From Bacteroidota bacterium (GTDB lineage: Bacteria > Bacteroidota > Bacteroidia > Cytophagales > Cyclobacteriaceae): 33,828 bases of DNA. The stretch is from the NCBI GenBank assembly GCA_018266395.1, contig JAFEAM010000025.1, positions 1-33,828 of the forward strand, written 5' to 3'. The position numbers and the translations under genes were made by a program. Positions 1 through 8,835 of the stretch are shown piece by piece; position 1 is the stretch's first letter, and every line of letters begins with the position of its first letter. The notes below the pieces were generated by a model, which was not told the DNA's origin, did not search any database, and was given only the letters and a program-made list of their open reading frames with translations.

Positions 1-378
1 GAAGAGAACAACCTTAATATCCGGGTATATGGGGAGAAAGGCGGGTTGGAGTGGAGACAGGAAGAACCCAATACTCTTGTGGTGAAATGGCTGGACAGAC
101 CAAAAGAAACATACCGGGCCGGATGGAGTTATCTTTCCGAATCAGCACGCAAAAACATTCGCACACCTTCAGGACATCCGGAAGGTTACCTCGAAGCTTT
201 CGCGAATTTGTATATGAACTTCGCAAAAGCTGTTCGTGATCATAAACCAGGAAAGCAGGTTGACTATGCGAGATATGATTTTCCGGATGTAGAAGATGGC
301 GTGAGGGGTATGGCTTTTGTTGATACCGTAATTAAGTCTGCCAAGTCTGCCAAAAAGTGGACAAAGCTCGTTGTGTGA
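1..378 (+). CDS. Gfo/Idh/MocA family oxidoreductase, C-terminal fragment
   Basis: The reading frame is open from the first base of the window and stops at TGA 376-378, so about 125 C-terminal residues are visible. The start and the NAD(P)-binding Rossmann domain lie to the left. The visible part has features typical of the C-terminal alpha/beta domain of this family: a VYGEKGGLEW strand-turn motif, then QEEPN, a GHPEGYLEAFANLY helix and a final EDGVRGMAFVDTVIKSA helix. Family members oxidise or reduce sugar hydroxyls with NAD(P), and some Bacteroidota members make 3-keto glycosides. It is followed after 15 bases by a sugar isomerase gene, then cytochrome c and DUF1080 genes, which fits a sugar-oxidation operon. 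The family call is firm; the substrate cannot be read from the sequence. Confidence 0.88.
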   Translation, partial: EENNLNIRVYGEKGGLEWRQEEPNTLVVKWLDRPKETYRAGWSYLSESARKNIRTPSGHPEGYLEAFANLYMNFAKAVRDHKPGKQVDYARYDFPDVEDGVRGMAFVDTVIKSAKSAKKWTKLVV

Positions 379-393
379 ATTATTAACTACTGA

Positions 394-1446
394 ATGAAAA
401 CAATTAAAGGTCCAGCCATTTTCCTTGCCCAGTTCATGGGGGATAAGGCGCCGTTCAACAGTCTCGCTTCCATTTGCAAGTGGGCCGCGTCCCTTGGTTA
501 TGTTGGTGTACAGATACCTACATGGGATCCTCGTTGTATTGATTTAAAGAAAGCTGCCGAAAGCAAGACCTATTGTGATGAGATCAAGGGCACGGTTGAA
601 TCAGCCGGGTTGAAGATTTCTGAGCTCTCGACGCATTTACAGGGTCAGCTGGTGGCTGTGCATCCTGCCTACAATGAAATGTTTGATGGCTTCGCACCAT
701 CATCGGTACACGGTAATGCCAGGGCCAGAACGGAGTGGGCCATCGAGCAGGTAACGATGGCGGCGAAGGCAAGCCGGAATTTGGGATTGAATGCGCACGT
801 GACCTTCTCAGGCGCATTGATGTGGCATACGGTTTACCCCTGGCCTCAACGGCCTGCCGGGCTTGTGGAGGATGGATTCAAGGAGTTGGCGCGCCGCTGG
901 AAACCGATTTTGGATGTGTTCGATCAGAATGGAATTGATCTTTGCTATGAGATTCATCCAGGAGAAGATCTTCATGATGGCATAACCTTTGAAAGGTTTT
1001 GGGAGGCAACAGGAAAACACAAACGCTGCAGCATACTTTACGACCCCAGTCACTTTGTATTGCAGCAACTGGACTATCTCCAATACATTGACTTCTATCA
1101 CACTTTTATAAAGATGTTTCATGTGAAGGACGCTGAGTTCAATCCTACCGGCAAGAGCGGCGTCTACGGCGGTTACCAGGGCTGGGTTGACCGTCCAGGT
1201 CGCTTTCGTTCATTGGGGGATGGCCAGGTGGATTTCAAGTCCATATTCTCCAAACTTGCACAATATGATTATGATGGCTGGGCGGTCCTCGAGTGGGAGT
1301 GCTGTATCAAGCATCCTGAACAGGGGGCGGCCGAGGGTGCACCGTTCATAAAGAATCATATCATAAGGGTAACAGAAAAGGCATTTGACGACTTTGCATC
1401 TGCCGGAGCTAATGCGGATCTCAATAAGCGTGTACTCGGAATCTAA
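394..1446 (+). CDS. Sugar phosphate isomerase/epimerase family TIM-barrel protein
   Basis: This is a 350-residue protein of the xylose-isomerase-like TIM-barrel family (PF01261). No signal peptide is seen, so it is probably cytoplasmic. Likely metal-site residues sit on successive strands: E186 in CYEIHPGED, Asp and His in YDPSHF, His in MFHVKD and Glu in AVLEWEC near residue 305. The start is ATG 394, 15 bases after the upstream oxidoreductase stop. The protein is longer than the second TIM-barrel gene at 2639 and the two look only distantly related. In this family such proteins isomerise, epimerise or hydrate sugars and keto-sugars. Its setting between an oxidoreductase and a DUF1080 gene suggests it acts on a keto-sugar intermediate, which is inference. 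Confidence 0.85.
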   Translation: MKTIKGPAIFLAQFMGDKAPFNSLASICKWAASLGYVGVQIPTWDPRCIDLKKAAESKTYCDEIKGTVESAGLKISELSTHLQGQLVAVHPAYNEMFDGFAPSSVHGNARARTEWAIEQVTMAAKASRNLGLNAHVTFSGALMWHTVYPWPQRPAGLVEDGFKELARRWKPILDVFDQNGIDLCYEIHPGEDLHDGITFERFWEATGKHKRCSILYDPSHFVLQQLDYLQYIDFYHTFIKMFHVKDAEFNPTGKSGVYGGYQGWVDRPGRFRSLGDGQVDFKSIFSKLAQYDYDGWAVLEWECCIKHPEQGAAEGAPFIKNHIIRVTEKAFDDFASAGANADLNKRVLGI

Positions 1447-1464
1447 CAACAAAATAGTCTTTCA

Positions 1465-1875
1465 ATGAAGAGGATTTTTATTTACACCTGTGCCCTTGCT
1501 TTGGCGATGGCCTCATTTAATTGCGGTGGAACCAAGGAGACTACCAATCAGGAGGAAGTGGTAGCTACTGAAACCAAGTCAGAAGCGCCGGCGGCCGTTG
1601 ACGTCATCGCCCAGGGAGAGGCGCTGGTGAAATCCAACGACTGTAAGACTTGCCACCACCCTGTGAATAAGATCATAGGACCAGCTCACACCGATGTGGC
1701 TAAGAAATATGACTTCACTGAAGCCAATGTTAAAATGCTTGCCGACAAGATTATCAAAGGGGGAACCGGTGTTTGGGGTGAGATTCCCATGAGTGCACAT
1801 CCTAACCTGAGCCAGGATGATGCCGAAAAGATGGCTCGCTATGTGTTGTCACTCGATGGAGAAAAGGAACATTGA
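1465..1875 (+). CDS. Cytochrome c class I lipoprotein
   Basis: This 136-residue protein has a lipoprotein signal: a hydrophobic segment at residues 4-18, then SFNC with the lipidated Cys at 20. A low-complexity acidic linker follows to about residue 46. The haem-binding motif CKTCH is at residues 60-64, and the likely axial Met is M109 in EIPMSAHP. The C-terminal helix DDAEKMARYVLSL closes a small monohaem fold. As a lipoprotein it should be membrane-anchored on the periplasmic side. It sits inside the sugar-oxidation cluster, 18 bases after the isomerase gene and 13 bases before the DUF1080 gene, so it may accept electrons from a cluster enzyme. The family is clear; the redox partner is inferred. 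Confidence 0.9.
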   Translation: MKRIFIYTCALALAMASFNCGGTKETTNQEEVVATETKSEAPAAVDVIAQGEALVKSNDCKTCHHPVNKIIGPAHTDVAKKYDFTEANVKMLADKIIKGGTGVWGEIPMSAHPNLSQDDAEKMARYVLSLDGEKEH

Positions 1876-1888
1876 TAATTAACCTAAT

Positions 1889-2611
1889 ATGAAACGGATA
1901 TTGATTTGCGCGGTATTGATATTCTTCTCTGCAGGAAGTTTTGCACAGACGCAAAACACGTTGACCGACAAGGAGAAGAAGGAGGGATGGCAACTCTTGT
2001 TTGACGGGAAGACCACTGCAGGCTGGCGGAACTACAATTCAAAAACCATAGGGGAAGCGTGGAAGGTCGCGGATGGTTCTATTTACCTGGAGGCTTCTCA
2101 AAAGGAGGGATTTCAGCAGAAGCAAGGTGGAGACATCATTACCGACAGGGAGTACGAGAATTATGAATTCGTGATCGATTGGAAGATCGAACCATGCGGA
2201 AACAGCGGCATCATCTTTAATGCTGTTGAGAATCCCAAATACAAGTGGGTGTGGCTGACAGGCCCCGAAATGCAGGTTCTTGACAACACCTGTCACGCAG
2301 ATGCGAAGATTCCCAAGCATCGTGCGGGCAACCTGTATGATCTCATTGCAAGCGCAACAGAATCAGTGAAGCCTGCCGGAGAATGGAATACGGCGAAAAT
2401 CATATCCAACAATGGACATCTCGAACTCTGGCTCAATGGAGTGAAGCAGGTGGAGACGACCATGTTTACACCGGAATGGGAAGCAATGATCAAGGGAAGC
2501 AAGTTCAAGGATATGCCCGACTTTGGAAAATCAAGAAAGGGTCACCTTGCTCTTCAAGATCACGGGAACCAGGTGTGGTTCAGAAATATTAAGATTAGGG
2601 AAATTAAGTGA
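1889..2611 (+). CDS. DUF1080 / 3-keto-disaccharide hydrolase-like secreted protein
   Basis: This 240-residue protein has an N-terminal Sec signal peptide (hydrophobic residues 4-17, cleavage probably after SFA before QTQ). The mature part has the hallmarks of DUF1080 (PF06439), a concanavalin-like beta-sandwich: EGWQLLFDGKTTAGWRNY near the start, NYEFVIDWKIEPCGNSGIIF in the middle, GPEMQVLDN, then WNTAKIISNNGHLELWLNG and a final WFRNIKIREI. Family members in Bacteroidota act on 3-keto glycosides as hydrolases or lyases. The protein should be periplasmic or outer-membrane associated. Its neighbours, an oxidoreductase, two isomerase-fold proteins and cytochrome c, support a role in an oxidative glycoside-cleavage pathway. 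Which bond it cleaves is not visible. Confidence 0.88.
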   Translation: MKRILICAVLIFFSAGSFAQTQNTLTDKEKKEGWQLLFDGKTTAGWRNYNSKTIGEAWKVADGSIYLEASQKEGFQQKQGGDIITDREYENYEFVIDWKIEPCGNSGIIFNAVENPKYKWVWLTGPEMQVLDNTCHADAKIPKHRAGNLYDLIASATESVKPAGEWNTAKIISNNGHLELWLNGVKQVETTMFTPEWEAMIKGSKFKDMPDFGKSRKGHLALQDHGNQVWFRNIKIREIK

Positions 2612-2638
2612 TGCCTGACAGGAGGGTGATTTATTTTT

Positions 2639-3511
2639 ATGAAACGCAGAACATTTGTCCGTACCGCATCAATGGCAGCAGCCGGGTTGGCGCTGAAGCC
2701 TGCCTTTTCAAAAGGAAAGGACTACAGGATAGGATTGCAGCTTTATACTTTGAGGGACATCATATTCAAGGACCCGAAGGGTGTATTGAAGATGGCGACT
2801 GATCTGGGTTACCAGGACTTTGAAGTCTTCGGATACAACGACGGAAAATTGTTTGGAATGCCAGTAAAGGAGTTCACTGCCTATGTTAAAAGCCTGGGCG
2901 CCCGTATTACCAGTGGTCACTACAGCTTTGGAAAGGATGAGATGTTCAAGGGAAGAACAACCGTACTCAATGGATGGGATCAGGCGGTAGTCGACGCAAA
3001 GGAAGCAGGGCAGGAATTCATGGTGCTCGCCCACCTGACCAAGAATGAGAATAAGACTCTGGACGACTACAAGTTTGTCTGCGAAAAGTTGAATCAGGCC
3101 GGTGAAGTTTGCAGGAAGGAGGGGATAAAACTTCAGTACCACAATCATGATTTTGAGTTCAATCCAATTGACGGACAGGTTCCTTTTGATTTGATGTTGA
3201 AGGAGCTCGACCCTCGCCTGGTCAGCATAGAACTGGATCTGTTCTGGATAACTTATGCGGGTTACCAGCCTGCCGACTATTTCAAGAAGTACCCCGGAAG
3301 GTTTGAGCAGTGGCATGTAAAGGACATGGACAAAAATGATCGCAAGAAGAATGCAGACGTTGGGACAGGTACAATGGATTTTAAATCATTGTTTGGTCAT
3401 GCCGAAGAATCCGGGTTGAAGCATTTCTACATTGAGCACGATAGCTATCCGTCCAGTTCCACCGAGAGCGTAAAAGCCGACGTAAAGAATATCAAGGCAA
3501 TCCTGCAGTGA
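2639..3511 (+). CDS. Sugar phosphate isomerase/epimerase, Tat-type signal
   Basis: This 290-residue TIM-barrel protein (PF01261) begins with a twin-arginine-like signal, KRRTFVRTASMAAAGLAL, which suggests folded export to the periplasm. Barrel landmarks follow: YRIGLQLYTLRD as the first strand, YQDFEVFGYNDG, then LQYHNHDFEF with the metal-site region, SIELDLFWITYAG, QWHVKDMDK and a terminal HFYIEHDSYP. It is the last gene of the rightward cluster and ends 4 bases before the convergent aguA stop. A Tat signal distinguishes it from the first isomerase at 394, which lacks one, so the cluster seems to have one cytoplasmic and one exported member. Bacteroidota homologues include keto-sugar hydratases and epimerases; the exact activity is unknown. 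Confidence 0.87.
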   Translation: MKRRTFVRTASMAAAGLALKPAFSKGKDYRIGLQLYTLRDIIFKDPKGVLKMATDLGYQDFEVFGYNDGKLFGMPVKEFTAYVKSLGARITSGHYSFGKDEMFKGRTTVLNGWDQAVVDAKEAGQEFMVLAHLTKNENKTLDDYKFVCEKLNQAGEVCRKEGIKLQYHNHDFEFNPIDGQVPFDLMLKELDPRLVSIELDLFWITYAGYQPADYFKKYPGRFEQWHVKDMDKNDRKKNADVGTGTMDFKSLFGHAEESGLKHFYIEHDSYPSSSTESVKADVKNIKAILQ

Positions 3512-3515
3512 AAAG

Positions 3516-4559
3516 CTATAAAGCGGGCTCCTGCTGACTCAGGCAGTGAAAGCTGCCGAGTCCCCAGATAATATCAAGGGAATCAATACCCACCACCTCC
3601 CGGTCAGGACATGCCTTCTGCATGATTTGCAGTGCCCTATGATCATTGCGATCACGGAAAGTGGGTACAATGACATGCCGGTTGGAGAAGTAGAAATTGG
3701 CGTAGGATGCCGGCAACCTCTGGCCTTCATAAATTACCGGTGACGGCATGGGAAGTTCAATGATATTCAGCGCCTGACCATTCGCCAGCCTGAGTTCCCT
3801 TAGCTGATTCAGATTTTCAAGAAGAGGCGAATAATTTTCATCATTCTTATTCTCCTCCACCACAGTAACTACAGTGTTCTCGTTTACGAAACGGGTCAGG
3901 TCGTCGATGTGTCCATCGGTATCATCACCGACAATGCCATCCCCCAGCCATAGAGCCTGTTCAACACCGTAATAGTCCAGCAGGTACTTTTCGATTTGGG
4001 ACTGGGTAAGATGAGGATTGCGATTGGGATTAAGCAGGCAGGAGGTGGTGGTAAGTAAAGTACCCTTGCCATTGAATTCCACAGAACCTCCTTCCATTAC
4101 AATTCCGGGATGAAATACCGGCAGGTTCAATTCCTTTCCGACGTGCGTAGGAATTACATCGTCAAGATCGAAAGGAGGGTACTTGCCTCCCCATGCGTTG
4201 TAGCCCCAGTCGACAATTGCTTTGCGATGGTTCTTGCGATTCACAAGAAATGCTGGTCCGTGGTCGCGGCACCAGGCGTCATTGGTGGGAAAATGGTGGA
4301 AAGTGACCTTTGAAAGATCTACACCTCCCTTTGTCAAATGACCGGCTGCCTCCTGTTGCATGACCTGATCGCGGACATTGATGTGAACATGTTCCGACAG
4401 GGTCAGTATCCTGACAAAGGCTGAATATGCCGGATAGATGGTAAGTATTTTTCCCGGCCATGAGGCCTCTTTATGTGGCCAGCTTAGCCAGGTGGCAACA
4501 TGGGGTTCGAATTCGGCAGGAAAATGAAATCCCTGTTCTCTTGGTGTGGTGTGATTCAT
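3516..4559 (-). CDS. aguA: Agmatine deiminase
   Basis: This 347-residue protein is close to the usual length for the family. It hydrolyses agmatine to N-carbamoylputrescine and ammonia in the cytoplasm. The pentein-fold catalytic signatures are all visible: NDAWCRDHGP near residue 95, GYNAWGGKYPPFDLDD, VMEGGSVEFNGKGT, DDTDGHIDDLTRFV with the catalytic His and Asp, and the nucleophilic Cys at residue 339 in GSFHCLSQQEP. It lies 14 bases downstream of the N-carbamoylputrescine amidase gene on the same strand, so the two enzymes form a putrescine-making operon. No agmatine-producing arginine decarboxylase is in the window. The start is ATG 4559. Confidence 0.96.
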   Translation of the reverse strand: MNHTTPREQGFHFPAEFEPHVATWLSWPHKEASWPGKILTIYPAYSAFVRILTLSEHVHINVRDQVMQQEAAGHLTKGGVDLSKVTFHHFPTNDAWCRDHGPAFLVNRKNHRKAIVDWGYNAWGGKYPPFDLDDVIPTHVGKELNLPVFHPGIVMEGGSVEFNGKGTLLTTTSCLLNPNRNPHLTQSQIEKYLLDYYGVEQALWLGDGIVGDDTDGHIDDLTRFVNENTVVTVVEENKNDENYSPLLENLNQLRELRLANGQALNIIELPMPSPVIYEGQRLPASYANFYFSNRHVIVPTFRDRNDHRALQIMQKACPDREVVGIDSLDIIWGLGSFHCLSQQEPAL

Positions 4560-4573
4560 GGATTTGCCTGTGA

Positions 4574-5446
4574 TCAGTTCCCGTCGAGGTATCTGCGCAG
4601 AATAGGTTCGTAGGAATCGATGCGTCTGTCCCTGAGGAAGGGCCAGTGTGTGCGGTAGCGATCACTGTTCTCGAGGTCGAGTTCCTGCACATGGGTCACT
4701 TCGGTCTCGTGGGGTGCCTTGTATAGCAACTTGCCAAATGGATTGGAAATGAATGATCCACCCCAAAACTTCATATTGCCTTCGGTGCCTACACGATTAA
4801 CGGAAACGACATGTACGCCGTTGGCGACTGCATGCGATCTTTGTATGGTCTGCCATGCATTGTATTGATCTTCATTCGTTTCGGAATCCTGAGACGTCGC
4901 CCAACCGATGGCAGTAGGATAGAACAAGATCTCGGCACCCATCATGGAAGTAATCCGCGCGGCTTCAGGATACCACTGATCCCAGCAAATCAACACACCA
5001 ATGGAGGCAAACTTGGTCTTGAATATTTTATATCCCAAATCTCCCGGTGTAAAATAGAACTTTTCATAGTAGCCGGGATCGTCCGGAATGTGCATCTTCC
5101 TGTATTTCCCCAGATACGCTCCATCTGCATCAATGACTGCAGTGGTATTGTGGTAAAGGCCTTCTGCTCTCTTTTCAAATAATGAGGCAATGATCACAAC
5201 ATTATGGGCCTTGGCCAGGGGGCTTAGAAAATCTGTTGACCGGCCCGGAATAGATTCGGCCAGTTTGAAATTTTCATATTTCTCCTTGTCACAGAAGTAA
5301 AGCGAAGTAAACAATTCCTGCAGGCAGATAATCTGCGCTCCCTTCGAAGCCAGTTCCGTGATGAGCGGTTTCACCTTCTGGAGGTTTTTCTCCGGGACGG
5401 CACTGCAAGACATTTGCACAAGCCCGACTTTTACTTTTCTGCTCAT
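4574..5446 (-). CDS. aguB: N-carbamoylputrescine amidase (nitrilase family)
   Basis: This is a 290-residue carbon-nitrogen hydrolase. It converts N-carbamoylputrescine to putrescine, CO2 and ammonia, the second step after agmatine deiminase. The Glu-Lys-Cys triad is complete: E44 in CLQELF, K117 in YRKMHIPDD and C154 in GVLICWDQWYPE. The sequence CDKEKYENFKLAESIPG and the C-terminal THWPFLRDRRIDSYEPI are typical of the plant and bacterial N-carbamoylputrescine amidases rather than of other nitrilases. It is the first gene of the leftward pair and its stop lies 14 bases before the aguA start. The intergenic region to its right is shared with the divergent PEP carboxykinase gene. Confidence 0.95.
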   Translation of the reverse strand: MSRKVKVGLVQMSCSAVPEKNLQKVKPLITELASKGAQIICLQELFTSLYFCDKEKYENFKLAESIPGRSTDFLSPLAKAHNVVIIASLFEKRAEGLYHNTTAVIDADGAYLGKYRKMHIPDDPGYYEKFYFTPGDLGYKIFKTKFASIGVLICWDQWYPEAARITSMMGAEILFYPTAIGWATSQDSETNEDQYNAWQTIQRSHAVANGVHVVSVNRVGTEGNMKFWGGSFISNPFGKLLYKAPHETEVTHVQELDLENSDRYRTHWPFLRDRRIDSYEPILRRYLDGN

Positions 5447-5538
5447 TGCTTTGGTTTCGGCAAATATAAATGCTTAGAGGACAAATTCAGCCCCGGAACA
5501 GGTGGGCGTCAGTGATAAAGATCATCTTTCGCAATCGT

Positions 5539-5552
5539 TTGAAATATTTCAA
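5539..5552. promoter_or_regulatory. Perfect 14-bp palindrome between aguB and pckG, possible operator
   Basis: The sequence TTGAAATATTTCAA is its own reverse complement. It lies in the 156-base divergent region between aguB (start 5446) and the PEP carboxykinase (start 5603), 50 bases before the latter. Its length and location suit a dimeric repressor site. A palindrome of this length is expected about twice per 33 kb by chance, so the assignment is tentative. No convincing TAnnTTTG element was found near it. Confidence 0.3.
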
Positions 5553-5602
5553 TATGCAGAATTCAATGTGTATTTTGCGATCATTCATCGAATCCTTTTA
5601 GC

Positions 5603-7453
5603 ATGACAATGATAGCAGGAACCACCTACACGGTGAGACACACAGAACTTAAGAACTGGGTACAGGAAATGGCCAGCCTCTGCAAGCCGGTTCATATCCA
5701 CTGGTGCGACGGCAGCAAGGAAGAATACGATTCCCTGACAGAGCAACTGGTTCAGAAGGGTACCTTCATACGGTTGGATCCCAACAAGAGACCCAACAGC
5801 TTTGCCTGTTTCTCTGACCCCAGCGATGTGGCCAGGGTTGAGGACAGAACTTTCATCTGCAGCAGGAAGAAGGAGGATGCAGGTCCCACCAACAATTGGG
5901 TCGATCCTCGTGAGATGAAGCAGACACTGCAAAAACTGATGGAGGGTTGCATGGAGGGCCGGACCATGTATGTGATTCCATTCAGTATGGGGCCTGTGGG
6001 TTCACCGATTTCGAAAATTGGAATTGAGATCACAGACTCCGAATACGTCGTGGTAAACATGCACATCATGACGCGCGTGGGAAAAAGGGTAATGGATATT
6101 TTGGGTGCCGATGGAGAGTATGTGAAATGTGTTCATACTGTTGGTGCTCCCCTGAAGCCTGGACAGCAGGAGGCACGCTGGCCCTGCAACCCCACAACCA
6201 AATACATAGTTCATTACCCTGAAGAGCGTTCTATCTACTCTTATGGCTCCGGCTATGGCGGGAACGCCCTGCTGGGGAAAAAATGCTTTGCGCTGCGAAT
6301 AGCATCAGCCATGGCGCATGAGCAGGGTTGGCTTGCCGAGCACATGCTGATTCTGGGTGTGGAAGGGCCGGACAAGGAAAAGTCATATGTAGCGGCAGCT
6401 TTCCCGAGCGCTTGCGGCAAAACAAACTTCGCCATGCTGATTCCACCAAATGGATTTGATGGCTGGCGTGTGACTACCGTTGGCGATGACATTGCATGGA
6501 TCAAACCCGGCGAGGATGGGAAGCTGTATGCAATCAATCCAGAGGCCGGCTATTTCGGCGTTGCTCCGGGAACAAACCTCAAGAGCAATCCGAACGCAAT
6601 GAAGACCATTGAGAAGAATACCATCTTCACCAATGTTGCCGTCACTCCGGATGGTGACGTATGGTGGGAGGGTATGACCAAAGAGCCTCCTAAGGGATTG
6701 ATTGATTGGCGGGGACTGCCCTGGGATCCCTCCTCAGGAAAGCCTGCGGCCCATCCAAACGCTCGATTCACTGCACCTGCATATCAATGTCCCAGCATTG
6801 ACAAGGACTGGGAAAATCCCAAAGGCGTGCCGGTCAGTGCCTTCATTTTCGGCGGCAGAAGAAGTACCACCATTCCGCTGATCTATCAGGCGCATAACTG
6901 GAATTACGGCGTTTACCTTGCAGCGACCATGGGTTCTGAAACCACGGCAGCTGCATTTGGAGAAGTCGGCAAGGTGCGACGGGATCCTTTTGCCATGCTC
7001 CCGTTCTGCGGCTATAACATGGCTGACTATTTCAACCATTGGCTTCAATTCGGCAGGGATATTGCCAACCCTCCGAGGATTTTTGGCGTGAACTGGTTCC
7101 GGAAGGATGAAAACGGGAACTTCATGTGGCCGGGATTTGGGGATAACATGCGCGTTCTTAAATGGGTGGTTGAAAAGATCAAGGGCAAGTCGAATGCTGT
7201 AGAAAGCCCGATAGGGTGGATGCCACACTATAATGATCTCGACTGGACAGGCCTCGAATTCAGCAAGGCTCAGTTTGACAAGATCATGCTGATCGACCGG
7301 GAGCAATGGAAGACTGAACTTCTCGATCATGCGGAACTTTTCGAGCGGATGTATGACCGCCTTCCCAAAGAATTCATCTTCATGAGAGAACTGCTTCTCT
7401 CCAGCTTGTGGCGATCGCCTGAGAAATGGAGACTCCAGGGAGAAGTGTATTAG
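5603..7453 (+). CDS. pckG: Phosphoenolpyruvate carboxykinase (GTP)
   Basis: At 616 residues this is the GTP-dependent type, longer than the ATP-dependent enzyme and unrelated to it in sequence outside the active site. It interconverts oxaloacetate and PEP with GTP, the entry step of gluconeogenesis, in the cytoplasm. Motifs seen are the P-loop [13 protein letters not shown] with the hyper-reactive Cys at 271 and K273-T274, the metal-binding VGDDIAWI, the [13 protein letters not shown] substrate loop, and the guanine-pocket region [18 protein letters not shown] with [11 protein letters not shown]. The start is ATG 5603, and no other start fits the N-terminus better. It is a single-gene unit ending in a strong terminator 10 bases after its stop. 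Confidence 0.97.
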   Translation: MTMIAGTTYTVRHTELKNWVQEMASLCKPVHIHWCDGSKEEYDSLTEQLVQKGTFIRLDPNKRPNSFACFSDPSDVARVEDRTFICSRKKEDAGPTNNWVDPREMKQTLQKLMEGCMEGRTMYVIPFSMGPVGSPISKIGIEITDSEYVVVNMHIMTRVGKRVMDILGADGEYVKCVHTVGAPLKPGQQEARWPCNPTTKYIVHYPEERSIYSYGSGYGGNALLGKKCFALRIASAMAHEQGWLAEHMLILGVEGPDKEKSYVAAAFPSACGKTNFAMLIPPNGFDGWRVTTVGDDIAWIKPGEDGKLYAINPEAGYFGVAPGTNLKSNPNAMKTIEKNTIFTNVAVTPDGDVWWEGMTKEPPKGLIDWRGLPWDPSSGKPAAHPNARFTAPAYQCPSIDKDWENPKGVPVSAFIFGGRRSTTIPLIYQAHNWNYGVYLAATMGSETTAAAFGEVGKVRRDPFAMLPFCGYNMADYFNHWLQFGRDIANPPRIFGVNWFRKDENGNFMWPGFGDNMRVLKWVVEKIKGKSNAVESPIGWMPHYNDLDWTGLEFSKAQFDKIMLIDREQWKTELLDHAELFERMYDRLPKEFIFMRELLLSSLWRSPEKWRLQGEVY

Positions 7454-7463
7454 AAATTACAGG

Positions 7464-7492
7464 CCCCCGGATTTGTCCGGGGGTTTTCTTTT
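7464..7492 (+). terminator. Rho-independent terminator after pckG
   Basis: A perfect 7-bp stem, CCCCCGG (7464-7470) with CCGGGGG (7477-7483), encloses a 6-base loop and is followed by TTTTCTTTT. It begins 10 bases after the pckG stop codon and separates that gene from the transporter pair. Confidence 0.9.
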
Positions 7493-7514
7493 GCTGAACC
7501 AATTCACCAAAAGA

Positions 7515-7544
7515 TTTGATCAGATGCAGATAAGCCTTATTTTG
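7515..7544 (+). promoter_or_regulatory. Candidate Bacteroidota sigma-A promoter for the transporter pair
   Basis: TTTG at 7515-7518 is followed after 18 bases by TTATTTTG at 7537-7544. This matches the -33 TTTG exactly and the -7 TAnnTTTG with one mismatch. The MFS start codon is 34 bases further on. It lies just after the pckG terminator, as a new transcription unit would require. Confidence 0.4.
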
Positions 7545-7578
7545 TCAATAGAATTAATCTCTACCTAAACCGGTATTC

Positions 7579-8829
7579 ATGCAGCTAGCCAACCGGCTGT
7601 TAACTCTTCGGGACAGATTCTCTGCATCCTTCTGGATTGCGAATACACTCGAGTTATTTGAAAGACTCGCCTTCTATGGCACCAAGGCAGTACTCGTTGT
7701 CTTTCTTGCCGAAAGAGTGGGACTTCACGATGATGCTGGAAAATTAACGGGACTGTTTTCGGGGGTCATTTATGCATTGCCAATCGTAGCAGGTGTATTG
7801 GTGGATCGCTACGGATTTCGAAAGACCCTTATGGCCTGCTTTGCCATTTTCAGCATTGGATACTTTCTCATTGGCCTTGCCGGAATGGAGTGGGGAGAGT
7901 CATTGGTAGGCATTTTTGGAAAGCATACCTATGTGCTGATTGTGCTTTTGCTTACAGCGGTAGGCGGATCGCTTATCAAGCCATGCATAGTTGGGACTGT
8001 TGCCAACACAACAACAGAAGACGTCAGAGCGCTTGGATTCTCCATATACTATTCCCTTGTCAATTTCGGTGGAGCCATTGGTCCTATGCTGGCCATGATT
8101 ATCAGAGAGGATTTGGGAATCGAATACGTGCTGATGATGTCCTCATTCACAAGCTTCTGCCTGTTTCTGGGAACCTGGTGGTTCTTCCGCGAGCCAGTGC
8201 CAATTGCAGGAATAGCAACCGTGAAACGAACATTTGCTGGTGTCTTCAGGGATATGATCCTCGTTTTCCAAAACGCCAAATTCATCCTGTTCCTGGTTAT
8301 CTTCAGTGGCTTCTGGATCATGTTCTGGCAGATCTTCTATCTTCTTCCATTCTATGCCACCAAGGTCCTGAACTTTGAAAGATTTGAGATACTTGAGACG
8401 GTGGATGCCTGGTGTATTATCTTTTTCAGTGTATTCATGGCAGCCGTATTCAAGAAGTGGAAGCCCTTCACCGCGATGACGATCGGCTTTTTGATTGCCA
8501 GTTGCTCGTGGTTGCTGATCGGGGGTCTGGGCACTACGCTTGCCACGATCCTCGGCGTTGCAATGTTTGCCATCGGTGAAGCTACTCAAGCACCGCGGTT
8601 CTATGAATATGTGAGCAGCCTTGCACCCTCTGAACAGGTCGGCACCTATATGGGATTTGCGTTTCTGCCGGTTGCTATCGGGTCATTCGGTGCGGGCGCC
8701 GTATCAGACTGGCTCCGGCTTTCCTATATGGAAGCCAATCCTTCCATGATGTGGTTTGTCCTGTCAGGAATAGGAATTACAACAACCTTATTAATGATGG
8801 TTTACCATCGCATCTACAACAAGTCCTAG
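7579..8829 (+). CDS. POT-like MFS transporter
   Basis: This is a 416-residue integral inner-membrane protein with about 12 hydrophobic segments. The first-helix region NTLELFERLAFYGTKAVL resembles the E-x-F-E-R-F-x-Y-Y-G signature of the proton-dependent oligopeptide transporter (POT/PTR) group of the MFS. The next segment is LFSGVIYALPIVAGVLVDR, equivalent to the MFS loop 2-3 signature. LLTAVGGSLIKPCIVG and an LVNFGGAIGPMLA helix also fit POT-type proteins. It lacks the two extra helices seen in many bacterial POTs, judging by its length. It ends 6 bases before an OPT-family transporter gene, so both probably share one transcript and may import peptides or related compounds. Substrate is not known. 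Confidence 0.8.
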   Translation: MQLANRLLTLRDRFSASFWIANTLELFERLAFYGTKAVLVVFLAERVGLHDDAGKLTGLFSGVIYALPIVAGVLVDRYGFRKTLMACFAIFSIGYFLIGLAGMEWGESLVGIFGKHTYVLIVLLLTAVGGSLIKPCIVGTVANTTTEDVRALGFSIYYSLVNFGGAIGPMLAMIIREDLGIEYVLMMSSFTSFCLFLGTWWFFREPVPIAGIATVKRTFAGVFRDMILVFQNAKFILFLVIFSGFWIMFWQIFYLLPFYATKVLNFERFEILETVDAWCIIFFSVFMAAVFKKWKPFTAMTIGFLIASCSWLLIGGLGTTLATILGVAMFAIGEATQAPRFYEYVSSLAPSEQVGTYMGFAFLPVAIGSFGAGAVSDWLRLSYMEANPSMMWFVLSGIGITTTLLMMVYHRIYNKS

Positions 8830-8835
8830 ATCTTT

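Noticed and set aside
2708..3316. Leftward 202-codon open frame inside the second isomerase gene
   Set aside because: It has no family features and lies wholly within a well-supported gene on the other strand.
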